The notes beneath the pieces were generated by a model, which worked only from the letters and a program-made list of their open reading frames with translations, was not told the origin of the DNA and ran no database searches. From NCBI GenBank assembly GCA_963738665.1, contig CAVTXL010000018.1:124001-188000 (forward strand): DNA of 64,000 nt. Reading direction: 5' to 3'. A program made the position numbers and the translations under genes. Origin of the DNA: JABDGM01 sp963738665. GTDB taxonomy: Bacteria; Planctomycetota; Planctomycetia; Pirellulales; Lacipirellulaceae. Each line of letters opens with the position of its first letter. The stretch's first letter is position 1. Positions 45,698 to 54,380 of this stretch are shown one piece after another.

Positions 45698-47917
45698 CCC
45701 AACGCCCATGTTGACTGCGAGTCCTTGCCGATGCCTGGCCAATCGCGTGGCGAGCAGCAGCTCGCCCGCCAGGAGCGCGATCAGCGACACCAACAGCCCG
45801 CCCCACATGGGTTCTTGCCGCGGCGCCGTCGCTTTCGTGCTATCGATTCGGGCTCCCTGCCGGCCCGCAAACTGCACGCCCGCCAGCGCAAGCAGCATTC
45901 GGCGGCTGGGCTCGTCGAGGGGCGCTAGGTTCGATTCGTTGGCGTTTCGCGAAACGTAAAACGGCACGTTGCGTGTGCCCGCGCCGCTGGCCTTCAGGCG
46001 CACGATGTACGGACCGGGAACCGCGGTTTGCGAGTAGCGAAAGACGCGGCCGGCCGCACTGTCTGCGGCGGCCAGCGTAAATGTCTTCCCAGTGGAAGTG
46101 GTCAGGTCCGCTGAAGCGACCGCCGCCCCATCGGGCGGCGTCGCGACGATCGCCGATCCGGGCGCCAGATTGTAGCGCGCCGTCGTCGGTGCCGTGAGGT
46201 AGTTCAACCAATCCTGGACCATCACCACATATGCCTTGAGCACCGGCAAGTTGGTCCACTCCAGGCCGAGCGGGAAAGCTTGCACCAACACCCTCCCCCG
46301 CCCCACGTAATTCTCGACGACGAGCGATTTGCCGCCGCCGGACGTGAGCAGCACGGAAACCGGCTTCACCGCGCTCGACGGCGCTCCGAATTGCCAAATC
46401 TCCCGGAGGCGAGCTTCGTCGATATCAAGCTGGGTCGTGTTGGCCAGTTGCAGCGTGGCCACGTGCTCTCGCGACGGGGGGTGAATCGTTGCTGCCGCGT
46501 TGTCGGCGTCGCTTGCGATCAGTTCAAGCGTCTCGAGCGGCAACGGGCACAGTCCGTCGCCGTCAGCGTACCAATTGCGGTTGAAGCTGTCGCGGTCGTT
46601 CCCCTCGCCGAGCGCCAGCCACAGTCCGCCGCCGGCCCGAACGTATTCGTCGAGCCGCTCGATCGCAGGCCGGTCGAGCTCGACGCCACCGTTGAGCACA
46701 ATCGCCCGATAGCGGACCAGCGGCAGCTCGGCGAGCGCCGCCGGGGCGATCACATCGGGCTGATACACGCTGTGCCAGTCGCGGGCCTCGCCCTTGTAAT
46801 AGCCGAGCGCCGCTGAGAACAACTCCGGCGCGGTGACGGACGCCGCCGTCTCGCCCGCCGCGTGAACGAACAGAACTGGAATGCGGTCAGCCGCTTCGAC
46901 CACCAGGCCGGCCTCCTGATCCAGAGGGACTTGATCTTTGTTTTTCAGCCGGCACGCGACTTGAATCACGCCTTCGTCCTGCAATCGGACTGTGTTTGTA
47001 ACGGTCGCGCGTTCGCCCTGGGCGAGCGCACCAACGGGCGATTCCGCGACCACTTTGCCGGCTACCAGCCATTCGACACTCGTCTCGCCGCCCGCGAGGT
47101 CGCCCGTGTTGGCCACTTCGGCCGACAGCTCGATCGCTTCGCCAAGCCGTACGAGCGATTGTCCGGCCTTGATCTGGGTGACGGCGAGATTGTCAACCTG
47201 CGGCTCCCCGGCGCCGCACTCGATGACTTCAATTGCAATTGGAAAACTAGAGGCCTGGCAGGCGTCGGCGAGCTGCTGCCAACCGGCGGTCGCGTCGGTC
47301 CTCCAACTACTGGCCTGCGAATCGGTAAACACGATGATTCGGCGGCCCATCAGCTTCGCCGGCGACGACAAGTGCACGGCCGACTGCAGCGTGGCGAGCA
47401 GATCGGCCGAGCCGAGAGTGGGCTCGATGCCGTCGACGATCTCGCGCAGCCGCCGAGCGCCGGCTCCGCCGGCCGGAATGCTTTCGGGCGTGGCCCATTG
47501 GCTGCCCACGGCGGTCAACACCTGAACGGCGTCGCTGGCCGACATCGAGTCGATCAGTTTCCGCGCCTCTTTTTTCATTTCGTCGCCCCACCTCTTACCG
47601 TCCACGACGCGCGACATCGACAGCGAGTCATCGAGCACAAGAATCACTTCGCGGTCGGCCCCCAGGCCCAGCCAACTGCTGCGGATCATCGGCCGGGCGA
47701 GGGCAAAGATGAGGGCCGCTACGGCCAGCAAACGCAGTGTCATCAACAGGAACTCTTCCAGTCGCTCCCGGCTGCGGCCCTTGGTGACGGCGCTTGCAAG
47801 AAACTGCATGGCCCCCCAGGGAATCACATCGCGTCGCCGACCACGATAGAAATGAATCGCGACCGGCACGGCCACCAGCGGCAAGGCGAACAGGAATGCA
47901 GTGCTGAGAAAGGTCAT
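45695..47917 (-). CDS. BatA/VWA membrane protein, operon 2
   Basis: ATG 47917 (MTFLSTAFLFALPLVAVPVAIHFYRGRRRDVIPWGAMQFL) gives the standard BatA N-terminal helix; a start 30 bases upstream would only add MAGLFKRDIL. A second helix (LLAVAALIFALARPMI) and a VWA domain with LVLDDSLSMSR (MIDAS) and RRIIVFTDSQAS follow. Then come a CARDB-like region (DNLAVTQIKAGQSLVRLGEAIELSAEVANTG), an amidotransferase-like segment (YRAIVLNGGVELDRPAIERLDEYVRAGGGLW) and a C-terminal helix (GGLLVSLIALLAGELLLATRLA). The 740-residue frame is intact. It is the counterpart of BatA-1, 94 bp after the DUF58-2 gene, and presumably a membrane partner of MoxR-2. Confidence 0.85.
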   Translation of the reverse strand: MTFLSTAFLFALPLVAVPVAIHFYRGRRRDVIPWGAMQFLASAVTKGRSRERLEEFLLMTLRLLAVAALIFALARPMIRSSWLGLGADREVILVLDDSLSMSRVVDGKRWGDEMKKEARKLIDSMSASDAVQVLTAVGSQWATPESIPAGGAGARRLREIVDGIEPTLGSADLLATLQSAVHLSSPAKLMGRRIIVFTDSQASSWRTDATAGWQQLADACQASSFPIAIEVIECGAGEPQVDNLAVTQIKAGQSLVRLGEAIELSAEVANTGDLAGGETSVEWLVAGKVVAESPVGALAQGERATVTNTVRLQDEGVIQVACRLKNKDQVPLDQEAGLVVEAADRIPVLFVHAAGETAASVTAPELFSAALGYYKGEARDWHSVYQPDVIAPAALAELPLVRYRAIVLNGGVELDRPAIERLDEYVRAGGGLWLALGEGNDRDSFNRNWYADGDGLCPLPLETLELIASDADNAAATIHPPSREHVATLQLANTTQLDIDEARLREIWQFGAPSSAVKPVSVLLTSGGGKSLVVENYVGRGRVLVQAFPLGLEWTNLPVLKAYVVMVQDWLNYLTAPTTARYNLAPGSAIVATPPDGAAVASADLTTSTGKTFTLAAADSAAGRVFRYSQTAVPGPYIVRLKASGAGTRNVPFYVSRNANESNLAPLDEPSRRMLLALAGVQFAGRQGARIDSTKATAPRQEPMWGGLLVSLIALLAGELLLATRLARHRQGLAVNMGVG

Positions 47918-48011
47918 GAGAATGTCGCGCTTAAATAGCCCGGCCATTTTGGTCGGGAATGTCTATTCATCAATTCCGTGTTAACTCCCGCCCAAACGGG
48001 TCGGGCTAAAT

Positions 48012-49061
48012 CTATGACCTCACGGTGGCTCGGTGCGGGTTCTTCATCGCTCCACGGCGGCGGAGGTGGTAGGAAAGCACGTCGCTCAGGTCGTCGCCGG
48101 TCGAGACGGTAATCAAGTCCACGCCGATGTCGGCCATGTCGGTTCGCACGCGGTCCATGAACGCCTGGAACTCTTTCAGGTACTGCACTCGCACGGTGTT
48201 CGGGTTGATCTGCAATCTTCTTGAGATTTCCAAATCTTGGAAGTATGCTTCGCGGTGAAACGGAAACGTCAGCTCTTCGGGCGCAAGGATTTGAAAAACA
48301 ATTACGTCGTGCCCGTGGAAGCGATATTGCTCGAGCGCGTGCCGCAACTCGGCCAGCTCGCCGAAACAATCGGAAAACACGATCACCATCCCGCGGCGCT
48401 TCAGCCGACCGGTCAGCTCGGCCAGCACGGCCGGCAGCGACGACTCGCCCTTCGGCTGCGCATGGCTCAACAGGTCCAGCACGCGCACCAGGTGGCTCGA
48501 CCGCGGCTGCGGCTTGACGAAATTCACGAGATGCTTGCCGACGATCGCCAGGCCGACTGAATCGCGCTGCCGCAACAGTAAATGGGCCAGGCTGGCCGCG
48601 GCCATTTGGGCGTAACGCCACTTGCTGACGGTCGACATGCTGAAATCCATCGAGCCGCTGGCGTCGACGATCAACAGCGCTTGCAGATTCGTTTCGTCGT
48701 CGTAGCGCTTAACATAGTAGCGGTCGCTCTTGGCGTAGTGCCGCCAATCGAGCCGGCGGATGTCGTCGCCGCGGGCGTAAGGGCGAAACTCGGCGAAATC
48801 AGTGCAGCCTCCCTTGTGCGTCGAGCGGTGCTTGCCGGAAAGGAAGCCGTCGACGACCGTCCGCGCGATCAGTTCCAGGCGGCCCAGCTTGGCGAGCGCG
48901 CTGGGATCGAAGACCGGGCCCGCTTCACCTGCCGGCCCGTCTGTAGGATTCGTACGCGTCGTCGTTGAGTTCAGCGACGGAGCCGGAATGGGCGCAGTGG
49001 CGGCGGGCGCCAGCCGTTCGCGCAGCGAGTTGACGAAATTTCGGACTCGGTTCTGGTCCAA
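48012..49061 (-). CDS. DUF58 (VWA-like) protein, operon 2
   Basis: The 349-residue protein has the DUF58 core FAEFRPYARGDDIRRLDWRHYAKSDRYYVKRYDDETNL, the VWA motif LLIVDASGSMDF, and RGMVIVFSDCFGE. A low-complexity N-terminal stretch (ATAPIPAPSLNSTTTRTNPT) precedes it. It is the paralogue of the DUF58 gene at 31524-32828, with the same neighbours. In the first operon MoxR and DUF58 overlap; here 133 bp separate them and hold a large hairpin repeat. DUF58 proteins are thought to present VWA domains to MoxR ATPases. Confidence 0.88.
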   Translation of the reverse strand: MDQNRVRNFVNSLRERLAPAATAPIPAPSLNSTTTRTNPTDGPAGEAGPVFDPSALAKLGRLELIARTVVDGFLSGKHRSTHKGGCTDFAEFRPYARGDDIRRLDWRHYAKSDRYYVKRYDDETNLQALLIVDASGSMDFSMSTVSKWRYAQMAAASLAHLLLRQRDSVGLAIVGKHLVNFVKPQPRSSHLVRVLDLLSHAQPKGESSLPAVLAELTGRLKRRGMVIVFSDCFGELAELRHALEQYRFHGHDVIVFQILAPEELTFPFHREAYFQDLEISRRLQINPNTVRVQYLKEFQAFMDRVRTDMADIGVDLITVSTGDDLSDVLSYHLRRRGAMKNPHRATVRS

Positions 49062-49120
49062 GGGAGCTGACCGTTAAACGTTTGTTACCTTGTTCGCCAA
49101 ATGCGGCGGATTTACCACGG

Positions 49121-49183
49121 TCGTAGTACGGACAATCCTGTCCGTCGCTGCACCGGGGACGGACAGGATTGTCCGTCGTACGA
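49121..49183. repeat. Dispersed hairpin repeat, copy 2 (long form)
   Basis: Arms of 26 bases at 49121-49146 and 49158-49183, sharing the ACGGACAATCCTGTCCGTC core and differing at about three positions, flank an 11-base loop. Each arm itself contains a copy of the short palindrome found at 15233. The element sits between MoxR-2 and DUF58-2 inside operon 2. Confidence 0.88.
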
Positions 49184-49194
49184 TTGACTCATCC

Positions 49195-50235
49195 CTATTT
49201 CAGCCCCGCGCGATGGCGTTCGACGAGGGTGGTGACGATCGCGTCGGTGTCGAGGCCGGCCGCTTCGGCGTTGAACGTGGGGATAATGCGGTGCCGCAGC
49301 ACCGGCAACGCCACGGAGCAGACGTCCTCCGTCGTCACGTGGCAGCGCTTATGCAAAAGGGCGCGGGCCTTGCCGGCCAAGAGCAGGGCGATACTTGCCC
49401 GGGGACCCGCGCCGTATTGAACCTTGTCGCGCAACTCGGCCGGCAACTTGCCCTCCTCGGGCCGAGTCATGCGTGCTAAATCGATGGCCGCCTCGTAGAC
49501 GTGGTCGGAAACCACCACCTTGGGCACCACCGACTGCATGGCGAGCAGCATCTGGACGTCGATCACGTGCTCGATGTTGTAGCGATAATCGGTCGTTTGC
49601 CGCCGACATATTTCCCATTCGTCGCGACGGCTGGGATATTGGACCTTGATTTTCATCAAAAACCGGTCAAGCTGGGCCTCCGGCAGCGGGTAGGTGCCTT
49701 CCACCTCGATCGGGTTCTGTGTGGCCAGCACGAAAAACGGCTTGGGCAAGGGATACGTTTGCCCAGCGATCGACAACTGCCGCTCTTCCATGGCTTCCAA
49801 GAGAGCACTTTGCGTTTTCGGCGGCGTGCGATTGATTTCGTCGGCCAGAATCAAGTTGGCGAACAGAGGGCCCTTGATGAAGCGGAAGACGCGCTTGCCG
49901 GTCGTGCGGTCTTCCTCCAGCACCTCGCCGCCCGTGATGTCACCCGGCATCAGGTCGGGCGTGAACTGGATGCGGTGGAACGACAGGTCCATCAGCGCGG
50001 CCATCTGCGAGATGAGCAGCGTCTTCGCCAGGCCTGGCATTCCCTGCAGGATGCAGTGCCCGCGGCACAACAAGCCGATCATCAGCTGCTCGGTGACGTC
50101 CGTCATGCCGACGATCACGCCCGACAGCTCCTCGCACATTTGCGTATACTTGCTGTGCAAGTCGTCGACGACGCGCTGGACGTCTTCGCTGGTGGAATCG
50201 TGCGTGAGTATGTATTCGTTCGTCGTCGTGGACAT
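49195..50235 (-). CDS. MoxR-family AAA+ ATPase, operon 2
   Basis: ATG 50235 (MSTTTNEYILTHDSTSEDVQRV) was chosen over the in-frame codon at 50382, whose extra 49 residues look like translated non-coding sequence. The 346-residue product has Walker A GMPGLAKT, FTPDLMPGDITGGEV, Walker B LILADEINRTPPKTQSALLEAM, sensor FVLATQNPIEVEGTYPLPEAQLDRF and the lid domain. It is a clear paralogue of the MoxR at 32828-33877, with the same partner order downstream. As the first gene of operon 2 its promoter should lie in 50236-50555. Confidence 0.9.
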   Translation of the reverse strand: MSTTTNEYILTHDSTSEDVQRVVDDLHSKYTQMCEELSGVIVGMTDVTEQLMIGLLCRGHCILQGMPGLAKTLLISQMAALMDLSFHRIQFTPDLMPGDITGGEVLEEDRTTGKRVFRFIKGPLFANLILADEINRTPPKTQSALLEAMEERQLSIAGQTYPLPKPFFVLATQNPIEVEGTYPLPEAQLDRFLMKIKVQYPSRRDEWEICRRQTTDYRYNIEHVIDVQMLLAMQSVVPKVVVSDHVYEAAIDLARMTRPEEGKLPAELRDKVQYGAGPRASIALLLAGKARALLHKRCHVTTEDVCSVALPVLRHRIIPTFNAEAAGLDTDAIVTTLVERHRAGLK

Positions 50236-50555
50236 GCGCGTGCTCGATTTCGAGATTGAATTTCCGTAACAAGATTTCCTGAATGGCCACGAAAACGCAT
50301 AAGAAGGCACGAAGATTAGGCGGGTCGAAAATACACCGCACGTGCCTTTCTGGATGCGCCGACCGAAATCTAATTGTGACAATCGGTGCCTTTTTATGAC
50401 AATTCCTCATCGGTTCCCTTTGGGCTGCCCGACGCGGGGCGTAAGCGATTTGGATCAGCAGGTGATTCGATCCTCACCGGCGATTATCGGCAACTGAACG
50501 AAGCGATGTGCATTCATGCGGTCAATACATCTGCAAGTCGTGTAAACGGACCAGT
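50236..50555 (-). other. Probable operon 2 promoter region
   Basis: The 320 bp between the EF-hand gene and MoxR-2 hold no protein-like frame. They should contain the operon 2 promoter. No operator or riboswitch-like structure stood out. Confidence 0.35.
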
Positions 50556-52431
50556 TTATTCCCCGCCCCCGGCTTTTAGCGCCTCGGCGACGCTGATCCG
50601 TCCGTCGTTATCTGTATCCAACCGTTGAAACACGTCGCTGGTTCCGATGAATTCGTTGCGTGACAAATCGCCGTCCTTGTTCAGGTCGGAGCTGGTAAAC
50701 CAATCAGGCGCGGTGGGGACTTCACGGGGGGCTACGGTCCGGGCGGCGAGGGTCGACCTGGCCAGCAGTTGATGCACGCGCGGGCCGAGGGTGATCGCCA
50801 GGCGAATCGGCACAGGTATTTCACGTGCGCTAAGTTGGCCGTCGCGATTGACGTCGAGACGTGTCACGTATTCCGTTAACGCCTTCCGCTCACGCGACGT
50901 GAGTCGTCCGTCCTGGTCGCGGTCCACGGTCCGCAGGAGTGGGTCGCCGTCAACAGCGGCCCCAATGGCGACCTGACTCAGGCTAATCTCCGCGGCGCTT
51001 CCATCGGGCGGGCCGGCGGCAGAGAATTCGAGGTAGTCAGCCCCCAGATCGAGCGAGATTACGTTATTTGTGGCCGTGACCGCACTTTTGACGGCGCTCA
51101 GCTCCGGGCTGAGCGATACCACAGAGACGCCGGTGGCGGCGCCCTGCGCCGTGGCAAAGTCGACGCGCAGCGAAATGTCGGCCGGTTCGGTGAGTAAAGC
51201 GCGGACGTCGTTGGCGGTCAGCGCCGCGCGCGGGTGGCGAACTCGCTCTTTCAGAGAGTCGCTCGCCGGCGCTGCGGACGGGTTGGCCTCGCCATAGAGC
51301 CGCGTCAAATTTGCGGCCACGTCGTTCCAATCGGTCTGCTCGTCGAGTGATACCAAGAGCAAGTGATCCGTCGGAAAGGCGCTCTGCGGCCCGGCGCTGG
51401 GCTGTGCGGCGAATCTCGGTCAGGTCTACGATGTCGTCCACATCGCGGTCTGCTTGCTTGAGATGTTCAGCGAGCCCGCTGACTTCGTCTTTCGAGAAGG
51501 CGCCGTCGCCGTCAGCATCGAGAAAGCTCAAGAGCGGGGTCGCGCTGGCACGCTGCCAAGAGACGCCGGGACCCAGCACAACGAGCGGTGGACCAGAACC
51601 CCACTCGGCGATCAGCCAGCGGATTTCGTCGCGGGAGACACTCGGGCCAATCGTGTTGAGGTACGTTTTCAAGCGATCACGAATTCCGGGGAGCCGGCGT
51701 GCCTGGACCTCGACGGCCACGACTTCCTCGGCGGGAAGCTGTTCTTCCGCCTGTTGGTCGCTGCGTTTTTCTGGCTGCCCCATCGCCGCTTCGTCGCCGG
51801 CTGGGGTCACGGTGGTAGCTGCTGGATTTTCTTTCGACGCGTCACCTGTTGTCGCGGTTCCCGCAGCAGTGGGCGAACGTTCTGCGACGGCAATCGCAGT
51901 TTTGCCCTCATCCTTCATTGCTGCCGCAGTCTTCTCGGCAACGGGCGCCGGCGACTTTTCATTAGGCAAAAGAGCGTCGATGAAAGCCTCGCGAGCGTCG
52001 CGAAAGGGCTTGCCGTCGATCATTACCGCGACGTCAATCACCAGCGCCTGCTTTGGCCCTAATAGCAGCAGGCGATTCCAGGGATCGGCGCGGTTGACGC
52101 TCGGCGCAACCTGCCACTCGCCGCGGGCCGAACGGGCGTAGTTAATCATGAAGTCGCCGGGCGTCGGTTGGGCGGCATAAGGATCGAGCGCCGTCTGCCT
52201 GGGGTCCTGCGCGGCGGCGTCGCCCATCGTCTGCAATTGGCAGGTGGCAAGCGGCGTGGCTTGCGACAAGTCGGGACGCCGCGGGACGGAATCGACGGGC
52301 GCGGCCACGGCCAGCGACGCCGCCGCGATCGCGGCCGCAACCGATGATCCGACACATAGGGTATTATATCCGAACCGTCGACGAGTGATGCTCGCTGCGC
52401 CGTCGCCCATGTTTGTCGCCTGTCCGGGCAT
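50556..52431 (-). CDS. Exported EF-hand protein with six calcium loops, frameshifted
   Basis: The N-terminus has an Arg pair and a hydrophobic stretch (RRRFGYNTLCVGSSVAAAIAAASLAVAAP), suggesting export. After an Ala/Glu/Pro-rich linker come LNTIGPSVSRDEIRWLIAEWGSGPPLVVLGPG and then EF-hand loops: DADGDGAFSKDE, DRDVDDIVDLTE, and, after a frame break near 51375, DRDQDGRLTSRE, DVNRDGQLSARE, DLNKDGDLSRNE and DTDNDGRISVAE. The joined length is about 625 residues. EF-hand proteins are common in planctomycetes next to DUF1501 and DUF1549/1553 genes, as here. Calcium binding is well supported by the loops; the role beyond this is not known. Confidence 0.8.
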
Positions 52432-52523
52432 TGTAGATGTCGTCTAGCAAGCTATGCATCCGTCGCCGATAGCGCGACGAATTTTTAGTCATTCGTTGTC
52501 AGTAGGGTGTCAGTCCGAGAAGT

Positions 52524-53864
52524 CTATACGAGCAGCTTTACAATCGGGCGGCCATCGACGACTTTGATTGGCCGGCCTGTGTTCGAAAGGTTTTCCGTTT
52601 CCGGTTTCACGCCCAGCGCGGACGACAGCGTGGCCAGCACGTCCGTCACGTCCACCTGATCCTCTTCGACCGTCGTACCGTCGGCGCTGGTGCGGCCGTA
52701 GGCCTGGCCCCCCGCGATGCCGCCGCCACCCAGCACGCAGGTCCAGGCCCTGGGGAAGTGATCACGCCCCGCTTGGCCGTTGATCTGCGGCGTGCGGCCA
52801 AATTCGCCCATCCAGACGATCGTCGTGCGCTCAAGCAGACCGCGTTGTTGCAGGTCAGTCAGCAGCGACGCCCAGCCTGCGTCGAGCTCTGCCGAGAGGG
52901 CTTTCACCGCCTCGAAATTGTTCGAGTGCGTGTCCCAGCCGTAGCTGCCGGCGACGCTGTTGCTGAGCGAGACCTCGACAAACGGCACGCCCACCTCGAC
53001 GAGCCGTCGGGCGAGGAGGCAGCCCTGGCCGAACGCTCCCTTGCCGTACGACTCGCGAATTCTGTCCGGTTCCTGTGATAGGTCGAACGCAGCGGCCGCA
53101 TCGCTGTTGATCATCTTGAGGGCGTTGTCGTACACTGTGCGATGAGCCTGCGGAGATCCATTGGCGTGATTGGCCAAAAAGTCCTTTTCCAGCACGTTCC
53201 ACATTTCCAGGCGGCGTTCGGTCTGGGCTACTGAAATGCCGCCCTGGGGCTTGATCGAATCGACTTTCAGTTCCGCATAGCCCTGGCCGGCTGGCGAACT
53301 GGCTGTTCCGCTGCCGCTGGCCGCCACCACCAGCGGCGCGTACTTCGGCCCGAGGAATCCGGGGCCAAAGCCCCCCTGCCCCGGCCCGCGACTGGGGGCA
53401 ATGCTGATGTAGGGGGGCAGCGCGTCGGAAGCGTCAGCAAGTTCTTTGCCGAGCGACGCGGCGACGGAAGGGTAATTGATGACGCCCATCGGCCGCTGGC
53501 CGGTTCGCATTAGGTACGAACCGCGCTCGTGATCGCCTTCCTTGGTGCTCAGGCTGCGGATGATTGCCAGCTTATCGGCGTGCTGGGCCAGCTTGGGCAG
53601 GTGTTCGCTGAAATGGACGCCCGGGGCGCTGGTAGCGATTTCCTTGAAGTCGCCGCCGTTCGGGTGGCCCGGCTTCATGTCAAACGTGTCCATCTGGCTG
53701 GGCCCGCCTGCCATCCACAGCAAAATGCAATGCCGGCCGCGGCGCGGGTCGGCGGCCAGGTCGGCCGCCATCGCCGGAAGCCAGCCACTGACGCTGACTC
53801 CGCAAGCACCGCAGGCCATGGCGTGGAGCAGACGGCGGCGATCGATCAGGTTGAATCTAGCCAT
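52524..53864 (-). CDS. DUF1501 domain-containing protein
   Basis: The 446-residue protein begins with an RR-containing export signal (LIDRRRLLHAMACGACGVSVSGWLPAMA). The DUF1501 core shows HCILLWMAGGPSQMDTFDMKPGH, SLSTKEGDHERGSYLMRTGQRP and TTIVWMGEFGRTPQINGQAGRDHFPRAW. The fold is alkaline-phosphatase/sulfatase-like. DUF1501 proteins almost always travel with DUF1549/DUF1553 proteins in Planctomycetota and are thought to act on polymers outside the cytoplasm, but no reaction is established. It is in the same transcription direction as the DUF1549/1553 gene upstream, with one small gene between. Confidence 0.9.
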   Translation of the reverse strand: MARFNLIDRRRLLHAMACGACGVSVSGWLPAMAADLAADPRRGRHCILLWMAGGPSQMDTFDMKPGHPNGGDFKEIATSAPGVHFSEHLPKLAQHADKLAIIRSLSTKEGDHERGSYLMRTGQRPMGVINYPSVAASLGKELADASDALPPYISIAPSRGPGQGGFGPGFLGPKYAPLVVAASGSGTASSPAGQGYAELKVDSIKPQGGISVAQTERRLEMWNVLEKDFLANHANGSPQAHRTVYDNALKMINSDAAAAFDLSQEPDRIRESYGKGAFGQGCLLARRLVEVGVPFVEVSLSNSVAGSYGWDTHSNNFEAVKALSAELDAGWASLLTDLQQRGLLERTTIVWMGEFGRTPQINGQAGRDHFPRAWTCVLGGGGIAGGQAYGRTSADGTTVEEDQVDVTDVLATLSSALGVKPETENLSNTGRPIKVVDGRPIVKLLV

Positions 53865-53933
53865 ACAACTTTCCTTGATTGATAAGCGGACGGTAGCATC
53901 CTTGCGGCGTGCCCCGTCGAGCGTGTGCCGTCC

Positions 53934-54353
53934 TCATGCGCTGGTTCTTGTTGTGACGGGACGTATGACACGAGGCACAGCTGGATAGTCGTCTGGCACG
54001 TCGTCCTGGCTTAAGCTCTTCAAATTCCAGCCCACCTCCTCGAATGTGGCGTCATACCGCTTAGCGGCGACCAGCAACTCCTGATTATCCGTGCTCAAAC
54101 CGGGATTAGTGCGGCCCATTGGCCCTCCCCGCACGGCGACCATGGCCCGCTGTTCGAGGTATTTTAAAGCTTCGTCGAACTGATGCTTTCACTGTAGCGA
54201 CGCAGCCTCCAGGCAGATATCCGCTCGATCGGTGTAGTTCTTGGACTGACTCGCGAGAGTCTGCCGATGGTTGCTGGCGTCAGCAAAGTAAAATCCGACG
54301 CCTAGCCCGGCAATTGCGCTGCGGACCGACAGACCGATGGCTTTGGTTTGCAT
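53934..54353 (-). CDS. Small exported protein with in-frame TGA
   Basis: From ATG 54353 the frame reads an N-terminal hydrophobic segment (IGLSVRSAIAGLGVGFYFADA), then DRADICLEAASLQ and a TGA at 54191-54189. It continues in the same frame as KHQFDEALKYLEQRAMVAVRGG to a normal stop at 53934. Without the TGA it would be about 139 residues with a helical, TPR-like middle. Both halves look coding, so the TGA is probably a base error or recent nonsense mutation. It sits between the DUF1553 and DUF1501 genes, where short helper genes of unknown function are common in this operon type. I recognise no family. Confidence 0.55.
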
Positions 54354-54380
54354 TCGAGCCGCTCCGTGTATCGGAACATC

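Noticed and set aside
54189..54191. Selenocysteine at the in-frame TGA
   Set aside because: No redox motif surrounds the codon and I see no SECIS-like hairpin just after it. Error or nonsense mutation is simpler.
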